Positions 17,106-26,898 of a stretch of DNA of 64,000 nucleotides are shown piece after piece; the first letter of the stretch is position 1; the number at the start of each line of letters is the position of its first letter. Below the pieces are notes generated by a model, which was given only the letters and a program-made list of their open reading frames with translations, had not been told where the DNA came from and made no database searches. Position numbers and translations under genes: made by a program. The stretch covers positions 1,302,001-1,366,000 of the forward strand of contig NZ_JAENHL010000006.1 of assembly GCF_016595235.1 (NCBI RefSeq), in the 5' to 3' direction. Source of the stretch: Taklimakanibacter albus (GTDB taxonomy: Bacteria; Pseudomonadota; Alphaproteobacteria; Rhizobiales; Aestuariivirgaceae).

Positions 17106-19835
17106 TTACTCCTCGCCGCCGTTCTCCTCGTCCTCGCTGATGCGCTCGACCGAGACGACATGTTCGTCTTCGGCCGTATCGAGCACGATCACGCCTTGCG
17201 TCGACCGTCCCGCCTTGCGGATGTCATGGACCGGGCAACGGATGAGCTGGCCGCCATCGGTGACCAGCATGATCTGGTCCTCGTCCTCGACCGGGAAGGA
17301 GGCCACCAGCGGGCCGTTGCGGTCATTGACCGCCATGGCGGTGATGCCTTTGCCGCCGCGCCCGGTGATGCGGTATTCGTAGCTCGAGGTACGCTTGCCG
17401 TAGCCGTTGGAGGAGACGGTGAGGATGATCTGCTCCGCCGCCCCCATCTCGGCATAACGCTCCTGGCCCAGCATGGCGTCCTGCGCCTGCGTCGTCTCTT
17501 CCTCGGCCGCGCCATTGCCGTTCTCTTCGACCTCTTCGCCCGAGACCGCGCGCGCCATCTTGAGATAGGCCAGACGCTCGTCGGCCGAGGCTTCCACATG
17601 GCGCAACAGCGCCATCGAGATCACATGATCGTCGCCCTCGAGGCGGATGCCGCGCACGCCGGTCGAATCGCGCCCCTTGAAGATGCGGACATCCTCGACG
17701 GCGAAGCGGATGCACTGGCCATGCGCCGTGGTGAGGAGCACGTCGTCGGCGACCGTGCAGATATCGACGCCGGCGATCTGGTCGCCCGGCTCGAGCTTCA
17801 TGGCGATCTTGCCGTTGCGGTTGATGCTTTCGAAATCCGACAGCTCGTTGCGCCGGACATTGCCGGAGCGGGTGGCGAACATGAGCTGCAGCGAACCCCA
17901 GCTCGCTTCGTCCTCGGGCATCGGCATGACCGTGGTGATGCGCTCATCCTGCGCCAAGGGCAGCAGGTTGATGAGCGCCTTGCCGCGGGCTTGCGGGTTG
18001 CCGACGGGCAGCCGCCACACTTTCATGCGGTAGACCATGCCGGCGGACGAGAAGAACAGAATGGGGGTGTGGGTATTGGCGATGAAGAGCTTGGTGACGA
18101 AATCTTCCTCGCGCGTCTGCATGCCGGCCCTGCCCTTGCCGCCGCGCCGTTGCGCGCGATAGGCCGACAGCGGCACGCGTTTGACATAGCCGGTGTGGCT
18201 CACCGTCACCACCATGTCTTCACGCTGGATGAGATCCTCGTCCTCGACTTCGCCTTCATTGTCGACGATCTGGGTGCGGCGCGGCGTCGCGAACTCGGTC
18301 TTGATGAGGGTGAGCTCGTCCTTGATGATGCTGAAGACGCGCGCGCGGGATCTGAGAATATCCAGATAGTCGGAGATTTCCTTGGCGAGCTTCTCGAGCT
18401 CTTCGGCGATCTCCTCGCGGCCCAGCGCGGTGAGGCGCTGCAGGCGCAGATCGAGAATGGCGCGCGCCTGCTCTTCCGACAGCTTGTAGGTATCGTCGGC
18501 GCCGAGCTTGTGGCGCGGATCGGCGATGAGCGCGATGAGCGGCGCCATGTCCTTGGCGGGCCAGGCTTTCGCCATCAAGGCCTCGCGCGCCTCGGCGGCG
18601 TCCTTGGAGCGGCGGATGAGCGCGATCACCTCGTCGATATTGGCGACGGCGATGGCGAGGCCGACTAAGATATGGGCCCGGTCGCGCGCCTTGTTGAGGA
18701 GGAACTTCGTCCGCCTGGTGACGACCTCCTCGCGGAAGCCGACAAAGGCCTGGATCAGGTCCTTGACGTTGAGAAGCTCAGGGCGCCCGCCGATGAGCGC
18801 GATATTGTTGACGCCGAAGGTCGTCTGCAAGGGCGAGAAGCGGTAGAGCTGGTTCAGCACCACATCGGCCATCGCCTCGCGCTTGAGCTCGACCACCACG
18901 CGCATGCCGTGCCGGTCGCTTTCGTCGCGGATGTCGGAGATGCCCTCGATCTTCTTCTCCCGCACCAGCTCGGCGATCTTCTCGATCATCGTCGCCTTGT
19001 TCACCTGATAGGGAATCTCGTGAATGATGAGCGCCTCGCGCTCCTTGCGCAGTTCCTCGGTGGTGACCTTGCCGCGCATGACGACCGAGCCGCGCCCCGT
19101 ATGCATCGCCGACCTGATGCCGGCGCGCCCCAGGATGATCGCACCCGTGGGGAAATCAGGGCCTGGGATGATGTTCATCAATTCTTCGATGGTGATGCCG
19201 GGATTGTCGATCGTGGCGATGGTGCCGTCGATCACTTCGCCCAGATTATGCGGCGCCATGTTGGTCGCCATGCCGACCGCGATGCCGCCCGCGCCATTGA
19301 CGAGCAGATTGGGATACTTCGCCGGCAGGACCGTCGGCTCGTGGAACTCGTTGGAATAGTTGGCGACGAAATTGACCGTGTCCTTGTCGAGATCATCGAG
19401 CAACGGAATGGCCGACTTGGCGAGACGGGCCTCGGTATAACGTTCGGCCGCCGGCGGGTCGCCGTCGACCGAGCCGAAATTGCCCTGCCCGTCGATGAGC
19501 GGCAGACGCAGTGAGAACTCCTGCGCCAGGCGCACCAGCGCGTCATAGATCGCGAGATTGCCATGCGGATGGTATTTACCCATCACGTCGCCGGTGACGC
19601 GCGCCGACTTCTTATGCGCCTTGTCGGGCGTGAAGCCGTTCTCGTACATCGTGTAGAGAATGCGCCGGTGCACCGGCTTGAGTCCGTCGCGCACATCGGG
19701 CAAAGCGCGCGACACGATCACGCTCATCGCGTAATCGAGATAACTCTTCTTCATCTCCTCTTCGATGGAGATGGGCGCGATTTCACCCGGATTGCCGGAG
19801 GAATTCGGATCGTTCTTGTCGTCTTTGTCGGCCAC
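17106..19835 (-). CDS. gyrA: DNA gyrase subunit A
   Basis: This 909-residue breakage-reunion subunit of the type II topoisomerase introduces negative supercoils with Gyr[21 protein letters not shown] begins the core, [19 protein letters not shown] holds the quinolone-determining region, and RYTEARLAK has the catalytic Tyr. The C-terminal wheel begins with the GyrA-box sequence QRRGGKG. At the positions matching E. coli Asp82 and Ser83 it has Asn and Leu. An acidic insert (near [17 protein letters not shown]) lies between blades of the C-terminal domain. The start [10 protein letters not shown] is the longest plausible and fits family length. Confidence 0.97.
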   Translation of the reverse strand: MADKDDKNDPNSSGNPGEIAPISIEEEMKKSYLDYAMSVIVSRALPDVRDGLKPVHRRILYTMYENGFTPDKAHKKSARVTGDVMGKYHPHGNLAIYDALVRLAQEFSLRLPLIDGQGNFGSVDGDPPAAERYTEARLAKSAIPLLDDLDKDTVNFVANYSNEFHEPTVLPAKYPNLLVNGAGGIAVGMATNMAPHNLGEVIDGTIATIDNPGITIEELMNIIPGPDFPTGAIILGRAGIRSAMHTGRGSVVMRGKVTTEELRKEREALIIHEIPYQVNKATMIEKIAELVREKKIEGISDIRDESDRHGMRVVVELKREAMADVVLNQLYRFSPLQTTFGVNNIALIGGRPELLNVKDLIQAFVGFREEVVTRRTKFLLNKARDRAHILVGLAIAVANIDEVIALIRRSKDAAEAREALMAKAWPAKDMAPLIALIADPRHKLGADDTYKLSEEQARAILDLRLQRLTALGREEIAEELEKLAKEISDYLDILRSRARVFSIIKDELTLIKTEFATPRRTQIVDNEGEVEDEDLIQREDMVVTVSHTGYVKRVPLSAYRAQRRGGKGRAGMQTREEDFVTKLFIANTHTPILFFSSAGMVYRMKVWRLPVGNPQARGKALINLLPLAQDERITTVMPMPEDEASWGSLQLMFATRSGNVRRNELSDFESINRNGKIAMKLEPGDQIAGVDICTVADDVLLTTAHGQCIRFAVEDVRIFKGRDSTGVRGIRLEGDDHVISMALLRHVEASADERLAYLKMARAVSGEEVEENGNGAAEEETTQAQDAMLGQERYAEMGAAEQIILTVSSNGYGKRTSSYEYRITGRGGKGITAMAVNDRNGPLVASFPVEDEDQIMLVTDGGQLIRCPVHDIRKAGRSTQGVIVLDTAEDEHVVSVERISEDEENGGEE

Positions 19836-19992
19836 TTGAATCCTGACGGAATTACGCTCTTCATGAACCGTCGATAAGGCCTGGGAGGCCTCGTTTCTGG
19901 AAACGATTCGAGCGGCGGAACATAATAGCCGCCAAGGCCAGCCGGAAGCAATGCCAAGCGCATGAAAAACCGGCTAAAAACGCCGATTTTAT

Positions 19993-20009
19993 GGGCCTGA
20001 ATCAGGCCC
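19993..20009. terminator. Hairpin downstream of the oxidoreductase gene
   Basis: GGGCCTG-aat-CAGGCCC is a perfect 7-bp stem, 24 bases past the stop of the minus-strand oxidoreductase gene. A second small CGGC/GCCG stem with a T run follows on the minus strand near 19973-19989. Together they could terminate the oxidoreductase transcript before the gyrA promoter region (19836-19970). Confidence 0.5.
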
Positions 20010-20032
20010 TGATATCAAGGCCTTGCGCGGCG

Positions 20033-21103
20033 CTATCCCGGGCTGCGGAAAGCCCTCCCGACGGCAGCGAATAGCGCCAGGTCATGAGCCGAATCCGCGA
20101 GCGTGGTTTTGGGCGGCGTGCCGTTGACGACGCAGTCATGAAAGGCGTCGAGCTCGATCCGGAACGGGTCCTCATAGACGGGCCCGAAGGTCCGCGTCTC
20201 GGTCTCCTGATCGCTCGATGAGGTGATGTCCAGACGCGACGGCAGGCTGCGGATATAGGGCGTGTCGTAATTGAGCCGGAATTGCTGCCGGTCCGTCAGG
20301 ATGTCGATGCCGGCATCGAAACGCGCCACATTGTGGATCAGCGCCTCATAGACCGCGGTGAAATGGCCGTAATCGAACAGCACCGAGACGGCCTCGCCGC
20401 GATGCTGGCGGGCCGCGGCGACGGCCTTCGGCATGCCGAGCAGCTCGCGCATGGCCGAGAAACTGTGCGAGGACAGCCCGGTCAGCACCTGATAGGCGCG
20501 CAGTTCCTCACGCGAGGCGCCCTCGCCCATGACGGAACGCAAGAGCCTTTCGGTCTCCGCCCGCCCCTCCGCGATGATCTCCTGCGGCACATCCTTGGGA
20601 CAGAAGACATTGCGGGTCTGTCGGATGAAGAACGGCCCCTCGCAGATGATGTCGCGCACCCGTGCATGCTGAACCTCGCCAACCGCCGGCATCAGCCTCT
20701 TCAGCTCGAGGAAGGGCCTGGAGAAGCGCCGCATATAGCCGACGAAGATGGTCTTGCCGTAGCGTTCCGCCGGCCCGACGAGCGGCGTCAGCTCGTCCGC
20801 CGTGAGGCAGACGGGCTTCTCGATGAAGATGTGCTTGTCCGCCGCCATGGACTGGGCGAGCAGCCGGCCATGGATGTGATCGGGGGTGAGGATGAATACC
20901 GCATCGACCGCTTTGTCGGCGAGAAGGTCCTCGGGCCTCAGATATCGGCGCGACACGCCATAGCGCTGCCCCACATGCTCGACCAGCGACGGCGCCACAT
21001 CCATCACCGCCTCGATGCGGTAGCGCGGATCATCGGCAAGCAGCGGCAGATGCATGAGCTGGGCGACTTCGCCGAGGCCGATCAGGCCCACCCGGATGGT
21101 CAT
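20033..21103 (-). CDS. Gfo/Idh/MocA-family oxidoreductase
   Basis: This 356-residue NAD(P)-dependent sugar or polyol dehydrogenase begins at ATG 21103 (MTIRVGLIGLGEVAQ), with GGAGAC upstream. The Rossmann motif GLIGLGEVAQ is near residues 6-15, and the signature EKPVCLTADEL near 95-105 supplies the catalytic Lys. The C-terminal half is the beta-sheet substrate domain. It is divergent from a ROK regulator gene and belongs to the sugar module. Probable substrates are oxidised at a C2 or C3 hydroxyl, but the sugar is not identifiable. Confidence 0.88.
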   Translation of the reverse strand: MTIRVGLIGLGEVAQLMHLPLLADDPRYRIEAVMDVAPSLVEHVGQRYGVSRRYLRPEDLLADKAVDAVFILTPDHIHGRLLAQSMAADKHIFIEKPVCLTADELTPLVGPAERYGKTIFVGYMRRFSRPFLELKRLMPAVGEVQHARVRDIICEGPFFIRQTRNVFCPKDVPQEIIAEGRAETERLLRSVMGEGASREELRAYQVLTGLSSHSFSAMRELLGMPKAVAAARQHRGEAVSVLFDYGHFTAVYEALIHNVARFDAGIDILTDRQQFRLNYDTPYIRSLPSRLDITSSSDQETETRTFGPVYEDPFRIELDAFHDCVVNGTPPKTTLADSAHDLALFAAVGRAFRSPG

Positions 21104-21166
21104 TCTGGTCTCCAAAATGCTTAAGGACGTTTCAGGATTTCATGCTACATGACACGTCCAAGTGAT

Positions 21167-21187
21167 TTACTCAACTGAGTGGATTTA
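21167..21187. promoter_or_regulatory. Candidate ROK-repressor operator near its own gene
   Basis: TGGATTTA at 21180-21187 is identical to the right half-site of the two operators at 29139-29188. The matching left half (TTACTCAA, 21167-21174) agrees at five of eight positions with the same 5-base spacing. It lies in the divergent promoter region of the oxidoreductase and regulator genes and overlaps one possible GTG start (21179) of the regulator. Confidence 0.5.
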
Positions 21188-21196
21188 GGTATTGAC

Positions 21197-22414
21197 GTGA
21201 AGCTGCGCGCAAGCGGACTGGGCAAGAACAACGCTTATACGAAACGGCTCAACCGGCAGACGGTCCTGGGCCTCTTGCGCCGCGACCCGGCGCAGAGCCG
21301 GGCCGAGTTGGCGCGTGTGACTCGGCTCAGCCCGCAATCGGTCTCCAATATCATCGGCGATCTCGAACAGGCGGGGCTCATCGAGCCCGCCGGCAAGGTC
21401 TACGGCGGCAAGGGCCAGCCGGCGACCAATTACCGGATCGTCGCCGAGCGCGGTTACGGCATCGGTCTGCATCTGGACCGCGACTTCGTTCGCGCCACGT
21501 TGATCGACTTTGCTTTTGAGCCGAAAGCGCGCCTGCGCAGCACGCTCACCACCAGCTCGGCGAAAGGCGTGCAGGCAGCCCTCGGCCGCCTCATCGACAA
21601 GCTCATTACCAAGGCCGGCATATCGCCTGATCTCGTCTGGGGCATCGGCATCGCCTCGCCGAGCTTGCGCGACGAGCGGGTCATCGACACGGAGAGCCTC
21701 GAAGGCTCGTTGTGGAGCGCGCTTCACAGCTATGAGATCGACCGCCGCTTGGCCCACGACAAGGGCCTGCCCGTCATCGTCGAGAATGACGCCAATGCCG
21801 GCGCGCTCGCCGAAGCGACCTTCGGCAAGGCGCAAGGCTTGCGTGACTTCTGCTATCTCTTCCTCGCCCATGGCTTCGGCGCCGGCATCGTGCATGACGG
21901 CGCCCTCTTCCAGGCCAATGCCGGCGAGATCGGCCGGCTCCAGATCGTCCATGAGGGCAAGACCGTTCTCTTGGAATCCATCGTTTCCATCGAGCATCTG
22001 CTCGACCGCCTGGGCGCGTCCGGAAGTGCGCGCGATCGTGAAGCGGGTTTCGCCGGCCTCGTCGAAGCGCGCCGGAAGGAAACCGAAAAATGGATCGCGC
22101 AGTCGGCGCCGCATCTGCGCTGGCTCGTCGGCACGCTCGAGAACATCCTCGACCCGGAGACCATCATCCTCGGAAGCGACCTGCCCGAATGGGTGCTGGA
22201 CCGCCTGATCGAGCTGGCCGAGCCCTTGCCCCATAATATCGCTCTGCGCAGCACCCGCACCGCGCCGCGCCTGCAGAAAGGCCTGCTCGACCGCGATATG
22301 ATCGGCCTCGGTGCCGCCACCATGCCGCTTCTTGCCACCATCGAGGCGGATCCGGCCTCCAGGTGGAAGATCAGCGGCACCGTGTTCGATGTCTTTCATG
22401 GGCTCGATGATTAA
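21197..22414 (+). CDS. ROK-family transcriptional regulator (NagC/XylR/Mlc type)
   Basis: This protein of about 405 residues has an N-terminal winged helix-turn-helix (RLNRQTVLGLLRRDPAQSRA... then RVTRLSPQSVSNIIGDLEQA, roughly residues 20-60) and a C-terminal ROK sugar-kinase-like domain with ENDANAGALAEATFG and LAHGFGAGIV. The zinc-site CxCGxxGC of Mlc is absent. GTG at 21197, with TAGGT before it, is preferred over GTG at 21179, which lies inside a candidate operator; the choice is uncertain. It is convergent with, and overlaps by four bases, the last permease gene of the transporter operon it probably represses. Confidence 0.85.
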   Translation: MKLRASGLGKNNAYTKRLNRQTVLGLLRRDPAQSRAELARVTRLSPQSVSNIIGDLEQAGLIEPAGKVYGGKGQPATNYRIVAERGYGIGLHLDRDFVRATLIDFAFEPKARLRSTLTTSSAKGVQAALGRLIDKLITKAGISPDLVWGIGIASPSLRDERVIDTESLEGSLWSALHSYEIDRRLAHDKGLPVIVENDANAGALAEATFGKAQGLRDFCYLFLAHGFGAGIVHDGALFQANAGEIGRLQIVHEGKTVLLESIVSIEHLLDRLGASGSARDREAGFAGLVEARRKETEKWIAQSAPHLRWLVGTLENILDPETIILGSDLPEWVLDRLIELAEPLPHNIALRSTRTAPRLQKGLLDRDMIGLGAATMPLLATIEADPASRWKISGTVFDVFHGLDD

Positions 22415-23274
22415 CCCTTGATCGCCCCGGCGGTAAGCCCGCTGACGATCCGTCGTTGGAAGAACAGCACCAAAGCGAGGAGCGGCAAGGTCACCACGAT
22501 CGATGCCGCCATCACCGGCCCGAACGGATATTCATAGCGGCTGTTGCCTGAAATGAGTCCGATGGCGACCGGCACAGTGCGGTTCTCATCGCTCAGGATG
22601 AAGGTCAAGGCGAACAGGAACTCGTTCCAGGCCAGAATGAAGGCGAGAAGCCCGGTGCTGGCGAGCGCCGGCCCCATCAGCGGCAGGAGGACGCGGGTGA
22701 GGATGCGCCAATGCGAGCAGCCATCCATGATCGCCGCCTCTTCCAGTTCGCGCGGGAACTCGCGCATGAAGCTGGTCAGCACCCAGACGGTGAAGGGCAC
22801 GGTGAAGATCAGATAGGCCAGGATCAGCGACCCGATGCGGTTATAGAGGCCGAACCAGCGCACCAGCTCGAACATGCCCGACATCACCGCGATCTGCGGG
22901 AAGATCGACACCACCAGGATGGCCATCAGCATCAGCTTTTTGCCGCCGAAGGTGAGCCGTCCCAACGCATAAGCCGCGGCGACCGCAACGGCGAGCGAGA
23001 TGAGGGTGGTCGATCCGGCGACGATCAGCGAATTGACGATACTGCCCGTGAAGACCGGGTCCTGCAGCAGCGCCATGTAATGGGTGAGATCGAAGCTCGG
23101 CACCAGGCTGGTGCTGAACAAGGCCGAGCCTGAGCGCAAGGATGAGACAATCGCCCAATAATAGGGAAACAGCGTGTAGACGAGCACCAGCAGCAGGAGG
23201 ACGAAGAGTCCGAAACCCCGCGCCCGTCTCTGCCAGCGATAGCGTGCGGATGAACGGCGGGCGGCGATGGTCAT
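22411..23274 (-). CDS. Carbohydrate ABC transporter permease, MalG-like
   Basis: This 287-residue inner-membrane permease begins MTIAARRSSARYRWQRRARG at ATG 23274, in place of a longer upstream extension that overlaps the previous gene. It has about six helices and an EAA loop, ELEEAAIMDGCSHWRILTRV followed by LLPL, which docks on the ATPase. The MalG-type ending with QRRIVSGLTAGAIKG is present. It is the last gene of the minus-strand operon and pairs with the MalF-like protein two bases upstream. Confidence 0.92.
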   Translation of the reverse strand: MTIAARRSSARYRWQRRARGFGLFVLLLLVLVYTLFPYYWAIVSSLRSGSALFSTSLVPSFDLTHYMALLQDPVFTGSIVNSLIVAGSTTLISLAVAVAAAYALGRLTFGGKKLMLMAILVVSIFPQIAVMSGMFELVRWFGLYNRIGSLILAYLIFTVPFTVWVLTSFMREFPRELEEAAIMDGCSHWRILTRVLLPLMGPALASTGLLAFILAWNEFLFALTFILSDENRTVPVAIGLISGNSRYEYPFGPVMAASIVVTLPLLALVLFFQRRIVSGLTAGAIKG

Positions 23275-23276
23275 GC

Positions 23277-24188
23277 TCACCTCCCTGCCGTCGTGGAACG
23301 GTCGAGCCGCAAGGCGCCGATGATCAGGACGGCGACCAGCGCGATCACGAAGAACACCCAGGTCGAGGCGGCCGAGCCAAGCCCCGTCTCCTGGAAGGAA
23401 ATGAGCTGGTTGCGGGCATAGATCGAGATCGTCATGGTGCGCTCGTTGTTGCCGGCGAGAATGTAGCTCAGATCGAACATGCGCATCGCATCGAGCGCCC
23501 GGAACAGCACCGCGACGCCGATCGCCGGGCGCAGCATGGGCAAGGTGATCGACCAGAAGCGTTTCCACGAGGGCACGCCGTCGACGAGCGCCGCCTCGTG
23601 TATCTCCTCGGGGATGGTCTGCAGCCCGGCGAGGATCAAGAGCACCATGAAGGGCGTGGTGATCCAGACATCGATGAAAATCACGACGCCGAGGACCAGG
23701 GACGGAGTCGCCGTCCAGGCGATGCCATGCTCGACCAGCCCCAGGCCGATCAGCAGATTGTTGATGATGCCGAACTGGTCATGCAGCATCCATTCCCAGA
23801 TCTTGGCCGACACCACCACCGGGATTGACCATGGAATGAGAATCGCGGCGCGCAAGGCTCCCCTGCCCGGCAGCGCCTGGTTGAGCAGCAACGCGATGCC
23901 GAGCCCGAGCAGCGTTTCGAGCACCACCGAGACGATGGTGAAGAGAACCGTATTGCCGACCGCGCGCCACCATTGCGCGTCCCGCGCGATCTCGGTGAAA
24001 TTCAGCCAGCCGATGAAGTCGTAGATAGACGGATCGTCGAGCGTCGCATTGGTGAAGGAGAAATAGAACGTCCGCGCCAGCGGCCAGAAGGCGACGAGCA
24101 GCAAGGCGATGAGCGCCGGCGCCAGGAAGATCCAGGCGGCGAACACCTCCTTGCGCTGCAAGGACCCGCTGGCCGGCTTGGGCGTCAT
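23277..24188 (-). CDS. Carbohydrate ABC transporter permease, MalF/UgpA-like
   Basis: This 303-residue permease begins MTPKPASGSLQRKEVFAAWI. The first helix is LAPALIALLLVAFWPLARTF, followed by FYFSFTNATL, characteristic of the CUT1 sugar transporters. The EAA loop reads EEIHEAALVDGVPSWKRFWS, then ITLPML. It forms the heterodimeric channel with the MalG-like protein and overlaps the ATPase gene by four bases. Confidence 0.92.
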   Translation of the reverse strand: MTPKPASGSLQRKEVFAAWIFLAPALIALLLVAFWPLARTFYFSFTNATLDDPSIYDFIGWLNFTEIARDAQWWRAVGNTVLFTIVSVVLETLLGLGIALLLNQALPGRGALRAAILIPWSIPVVVSAKIWEWMLHDQFGIINNLLIGLGLVEHGIAWTATPSLVLGVVIFIDVWITTPFMVLLILAGLQTIPEEIHEAALVDGVPSWKRFWSITLPMLRPAIGVAVLFRALDAMRMFDLSYILAGNNERTMTISIYARNQLISFQETGLGSAASTWVFFVIALVAVLIIGALRLDRSTTAGR

Positions 24189-25195
24189 GCGACGGCGCGC
24201 CCGTCCGTGCCGAAGCGATAAAGCGCCTCCTCGGCCCAGCCAAGCCCGACCATGGCGCCACGCTCGCGATCGGGATGGGCGGCGAGCCTCACCGTCCAGG
24301 TGATGTCGCGCGCGATTTCGACATAGGCGAGATGCTCATGGCCCAGATCCTCGAGGCGCAGGAGCGTGCCGCTGACATGCGCCTCTTCCGCCGGCACCAG
24401 CCTGATCGCCTCCGGCCGCACCCCCAGCGTCGTGGCGCCGCGGGCTTTCTCGCCCAGAAGCGCTCCGGCGACGAAATTCATACGCGGCGAACCGATGAAC
24501 CCGGCGACAAACTGGTTGGCCGGCTGGCGATAGAGCTCCTGTGGCGTGCCGATCTGCTCGATGCGGCCTTCATTCAGCACCACGATGCGATCGGCGAGCG
24601 TCATCGCCTCGATCTGGTCATGCGTGACATAGACCATCGTGGTGCCGAGCTCTTCATGGAGCCTGGCGATCTCGACGCGCATTTCGGCGCGCAGATCGGT
24701 GTCGAGATTGGACAGCGGCTCGTCGAACAGGAAGACCTTGGGCTGGCGCACCAGCGCGCGCCCGATGGCGACGCGCTGGCGTTGCCCGCCGGACAGCTGG
24801 CGCGGATAGCGCCCCAGCAGATGGTCGATCTTGAGCATGCGGGCAATGTCGGTGACCTTGGCCTTGATCTCGGGCTTTCCAAGGCCCGAAGTCTCGAGCG
24901 CGAAGCCGATATTGCGGGCGATCGTCATATGCGGATAAAGCGCATAGGACTGGAAGACGATGGCGATGCCACGTTTCGACGCCGGCACCTCCGTCATGTC
25001 TTCATCGGCAATGCTGATATCACCAGAGCTTACCGGCACGAGGCCGGCGATGAGGCGCAGCAAGGTGGACTTGCCGCAGCCCGACGGCCCGACGAAGACG
25101 ACGAATTCACCATCGGCAATGGCGAGGTCGACGGCGCGGATGATGTCGACCGCGCCATAGCTCTTGGACACCTGATTGAGGCTGACCGAAGCCAT
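24185..25195 (-). CDS. Carbohydrate ABC transporter ATP-binding protein, UgpC/MsmK-like
   Basis: This 336-residue ATPase has Walker A GPSGCGKST near residues 37-45, the Q-loop FQSYALYPHMTI, the signature LSGGQRQRVAIGRAL, Walker B FLFDEPLSNLD and the H-loop YVTHDQIEAM. The C-terminal third is the regulatory OB/TOBE region of sugar-importer ATPases. It lies between the ROK kinase gene (three bases) and the permease genes, and powers sugar import. Confidence 0.94.
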   Translation of the reverse strand: MASVSLNQVSKSYGAVDIIRAVDLAIADGEFVVFVGPSGCGKSTLLRLIAGLVPVSSGDISIADEDMTEVPASKRGIAIVFQSYALYPHMTIARNIGFALETSGLGKPEIKAKVTDIARMLKIDHLLGRYPRQLSGGQRQRVAIGRALVRQPKVFLFDEPLSNLDTDLRAEMRVEIARLHEELGTTMVYVTHDQIEAMTLADRIVVLNEGRIEQIGTPQELYRQPANQFVAGFIGSPRMNFVAGALLGEKARGATTLGVRPEAIRLVPAEEAHVSGTLLRLEDLGHEHLAYVEIARDITWTVRLAAHPDRERGAMVGLGWAEEALYRFGTDGRAVA

Positions 25196-25198
25196 GGG

Positions 25199-26107
25199 TC
25201 ACTCCCTCCCCTTGCGCGGACCGGCATAAAGTGCTGCCGCCCCGATGATGCCGGCTGTGGCGTTGAGCGCGCTCGGCAGGATCGGCAGGTCGCGGCAATC
25301 CGCGGCCCAGATATAGGCCGGCACCTTGGCCCTGAGCATATCGAAGAAACGCGGCGCCGTGCCGAGGCCACCGCCGATCACCACGCCATGGGGATCGATC
25401 ATATTGATGATCTGCCCGATATAGCTGGCGAGCGCTGTTGTCGCCTCATCGAGGAGCGCCGTCCCTTCCGGCCCAGCCCGCTCTTCGACCATGTCGCGCG
25501 CCGTGGCCTCACGTCCGGTCCGCAGCTGATAGACGCGGCTCATGCCCAGGCCCGACGCGAAGCTTTCCAGATTGAACACCATCTTCCGGCCACTGGCGGC
25601 GTCATAGGAGACGAGATCGCCGGACGCGAAATGGATGGCGAACCCATGGGCGCCACGCCGGATCACACCATCCTCACAGACCGCACAGCTCAAGCCCGTG
25701 CCGATCGAGACGAAGACGAAGCTCGGCAAGCGTAAGCCATGGCCGTAATGGAGTTCGGCCAAGGTCGCGAGCCGCACATCGCTGTCGACCGTCACCGGAT
25801 GAAACCGGGCGAGGTCTTTGGTCAGGTCGCGCTTGCGCCACGGGGTGATCCAGTCGCTCGCCGGCACGCCGTCGAGCCGCACCAGCTCGGGCAGCCCGAT
25901 GCCGATGCCGAGTGGAACGACATGGGCGGCTTTGGCGGCCTCCTGCATGCGCTCCGCCACCCCGGCGATGGTGGCGAGCATGGTCTCGGCGCTCTCGCCG
26001 CGCGGTGTCGGCATTTCCGCCTGTATGATGAGCCGACCAGCCGTCAGATCGACCAGCCCGGCGGCGATCTTGGTGCCGCCGATATCGATGCCGATGGCGG
26101 TGCGCAT
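25199..26107 (-). CDS. ROK-family sugar kinase
   Basis: This 302-residue kinase has the N-terminal phosphate loop AIGIDIGGTKIAAGLVD and VDSDVRLATLAEL with the catalytic Asp. FVSIGTGLSCAVCEDGVIRR and NLESFASGLGMSR follow. The usual CxCGxxGCxE zinc motif is missing. ATG at 26107 overlaps the TGA of the NagB-like gene by one base. It probably phosphorylates the imported sugar or amino sugar in the cytoplasm, before the NagB-like and isomerase-like enzymes of the same operon. Confidence 0.87.
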   Translation of the reverse strand: MRTAIGIDIGGTKIAAGLVDLTAGRLIIQAEMPTPRGESAETMLATIAGVAERMQEAAKAAHVVPLGIGIGLPELVRLDGVPASDWITPWRKRDLTKDLARFHPVTVDSDVRLATLAELHYGHGLRLPSFVFVSIGTGLSCAVCEDGVIRRGAHGFAIHFASGDLVSYDAASGRKMVFNLESFASGLGMSRVYQLRTGREATARDMVEERAGPEGTALLDEATTALASYIGQIINMIDPHGVVIGGGLGTAPRFFDMLRAKVPAYIWAADCRDLPILPSALNATAGIIGAAALYAGPRKGRE

Positions 26108-26898
26108 CACGCCCGCGCCGCCGCTTCATCGGCGAGGATGACGCCACCCCGGCAGATCGAGACGACGCTCGCCGGCCAATCGGGATCATAGTCTTCTGCC
26201 TTGCTGAGACGGTCGAAAGCCAGCCGCTTGCCCTCGCCCCAGACGATCATCACCCCCTGCTTCGAGTGGCGCGCGATCGTATCGATGCCGACGGTGACGC
26301 CGAAACGCGGCACCTCGTCGAGCGAGCGGAAATCCGGAAAGGTCTTCATATTGTCGCGCCGCGTCTCTTCGGCGAGCGGCACGATGCGCGACCGGCTCTC
26401 GCGCGCGCTGCCTTGCGGATTGAAGGCGACATGGCCGTCGCTGGCGCCCGAGGCGAGGATGAACAGATCGATGCCGCCCGCCGCTTCGATCCTTGCGTCA
26501 TAGGCGGCGGGATCGCGCGGATCGGGGAACCAGATCTGCGCTGCCGGAATACGGAAAGGCGCCGGCAGGCCCGCATTCAGCACGCCGGCAATATCGTCGC
26601 GCGCGAAGCGGCGGCAGGAAAAGTGACTTTCGATCGGCACATGATCGAGGCCGGACGGCGTCTCGACCAGATAGTCGTCCATCATCACGATGACGACGTG
26701 GCTCATATCCTGCGGTGCCGTGGCGAGCGCCGCGCCCATCGCGTCATAGACGGGTTTGGGCGAACGGCCGCCCGGACAGCCGAGCAGGAAGGACCGCCCG
26801 GCAGTTTTGGCTTGCGCGACCTCATTAAGAAGACGCGCGGCGAAGTGACGGCCGAGCGTTTCGGGATCGGCGTAGATCTTGGGCGTGATGAGGCTCAT
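26107..26898 (-). CDS. Glucosamine-6-phosphate deaminase (NagB)-like protein
   Basis: This 263-residue sugar-phosphate isomerase fold protein has LLGCPGGRSPKPVYDAMG, VVIVMMDDYLVE (equivalent of NagB Asp72) and GASDGHVAFNPQGS, which keeps the Asp and His of the NagB ring-opening triad. The Glu of the NagB FNEPGS motif is Pro here. RSRIVPLAEETRRDN and VTVGIDTIARH further match NagB rather than 6-phosphogluconolactonase. It lies between a TIM-barrel isomerase and a ROK kinase, suggesting an amino-sugar or related phosphate as substrate, but the altered triad makes the exact reaction uncertain. Confidence 0.8.
   Translation of the reverse strand: MSLITPKIYADPETLGRHFAARLLNEVAQAKTAGRSFLLGCPGGRSPKPVYDAMGAALATAPQDMSHVVIVMMDDYLVETPSGLDHVPIESHFSCRRFARDDIAGVLNAGLPAPFRIPAAQIWFPDPRDPAAYDARIEAAGGIDLFILASGASDGHVAFNPQGSARESRSRIVPLAEETRRDNMKTFPDFRSLDEVPRFGVTVGIDTIARHSKQGVMIVWGEGKRLAFDRLSKAEDYDPDWPASVVSICRGGVILADEAAARA

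Noticed and set aside
17160-18668. 502-codon plus-strand frame across gyrA
   Set aside because: It is fully antisense to gyrA, whose motifs are unambiguous.
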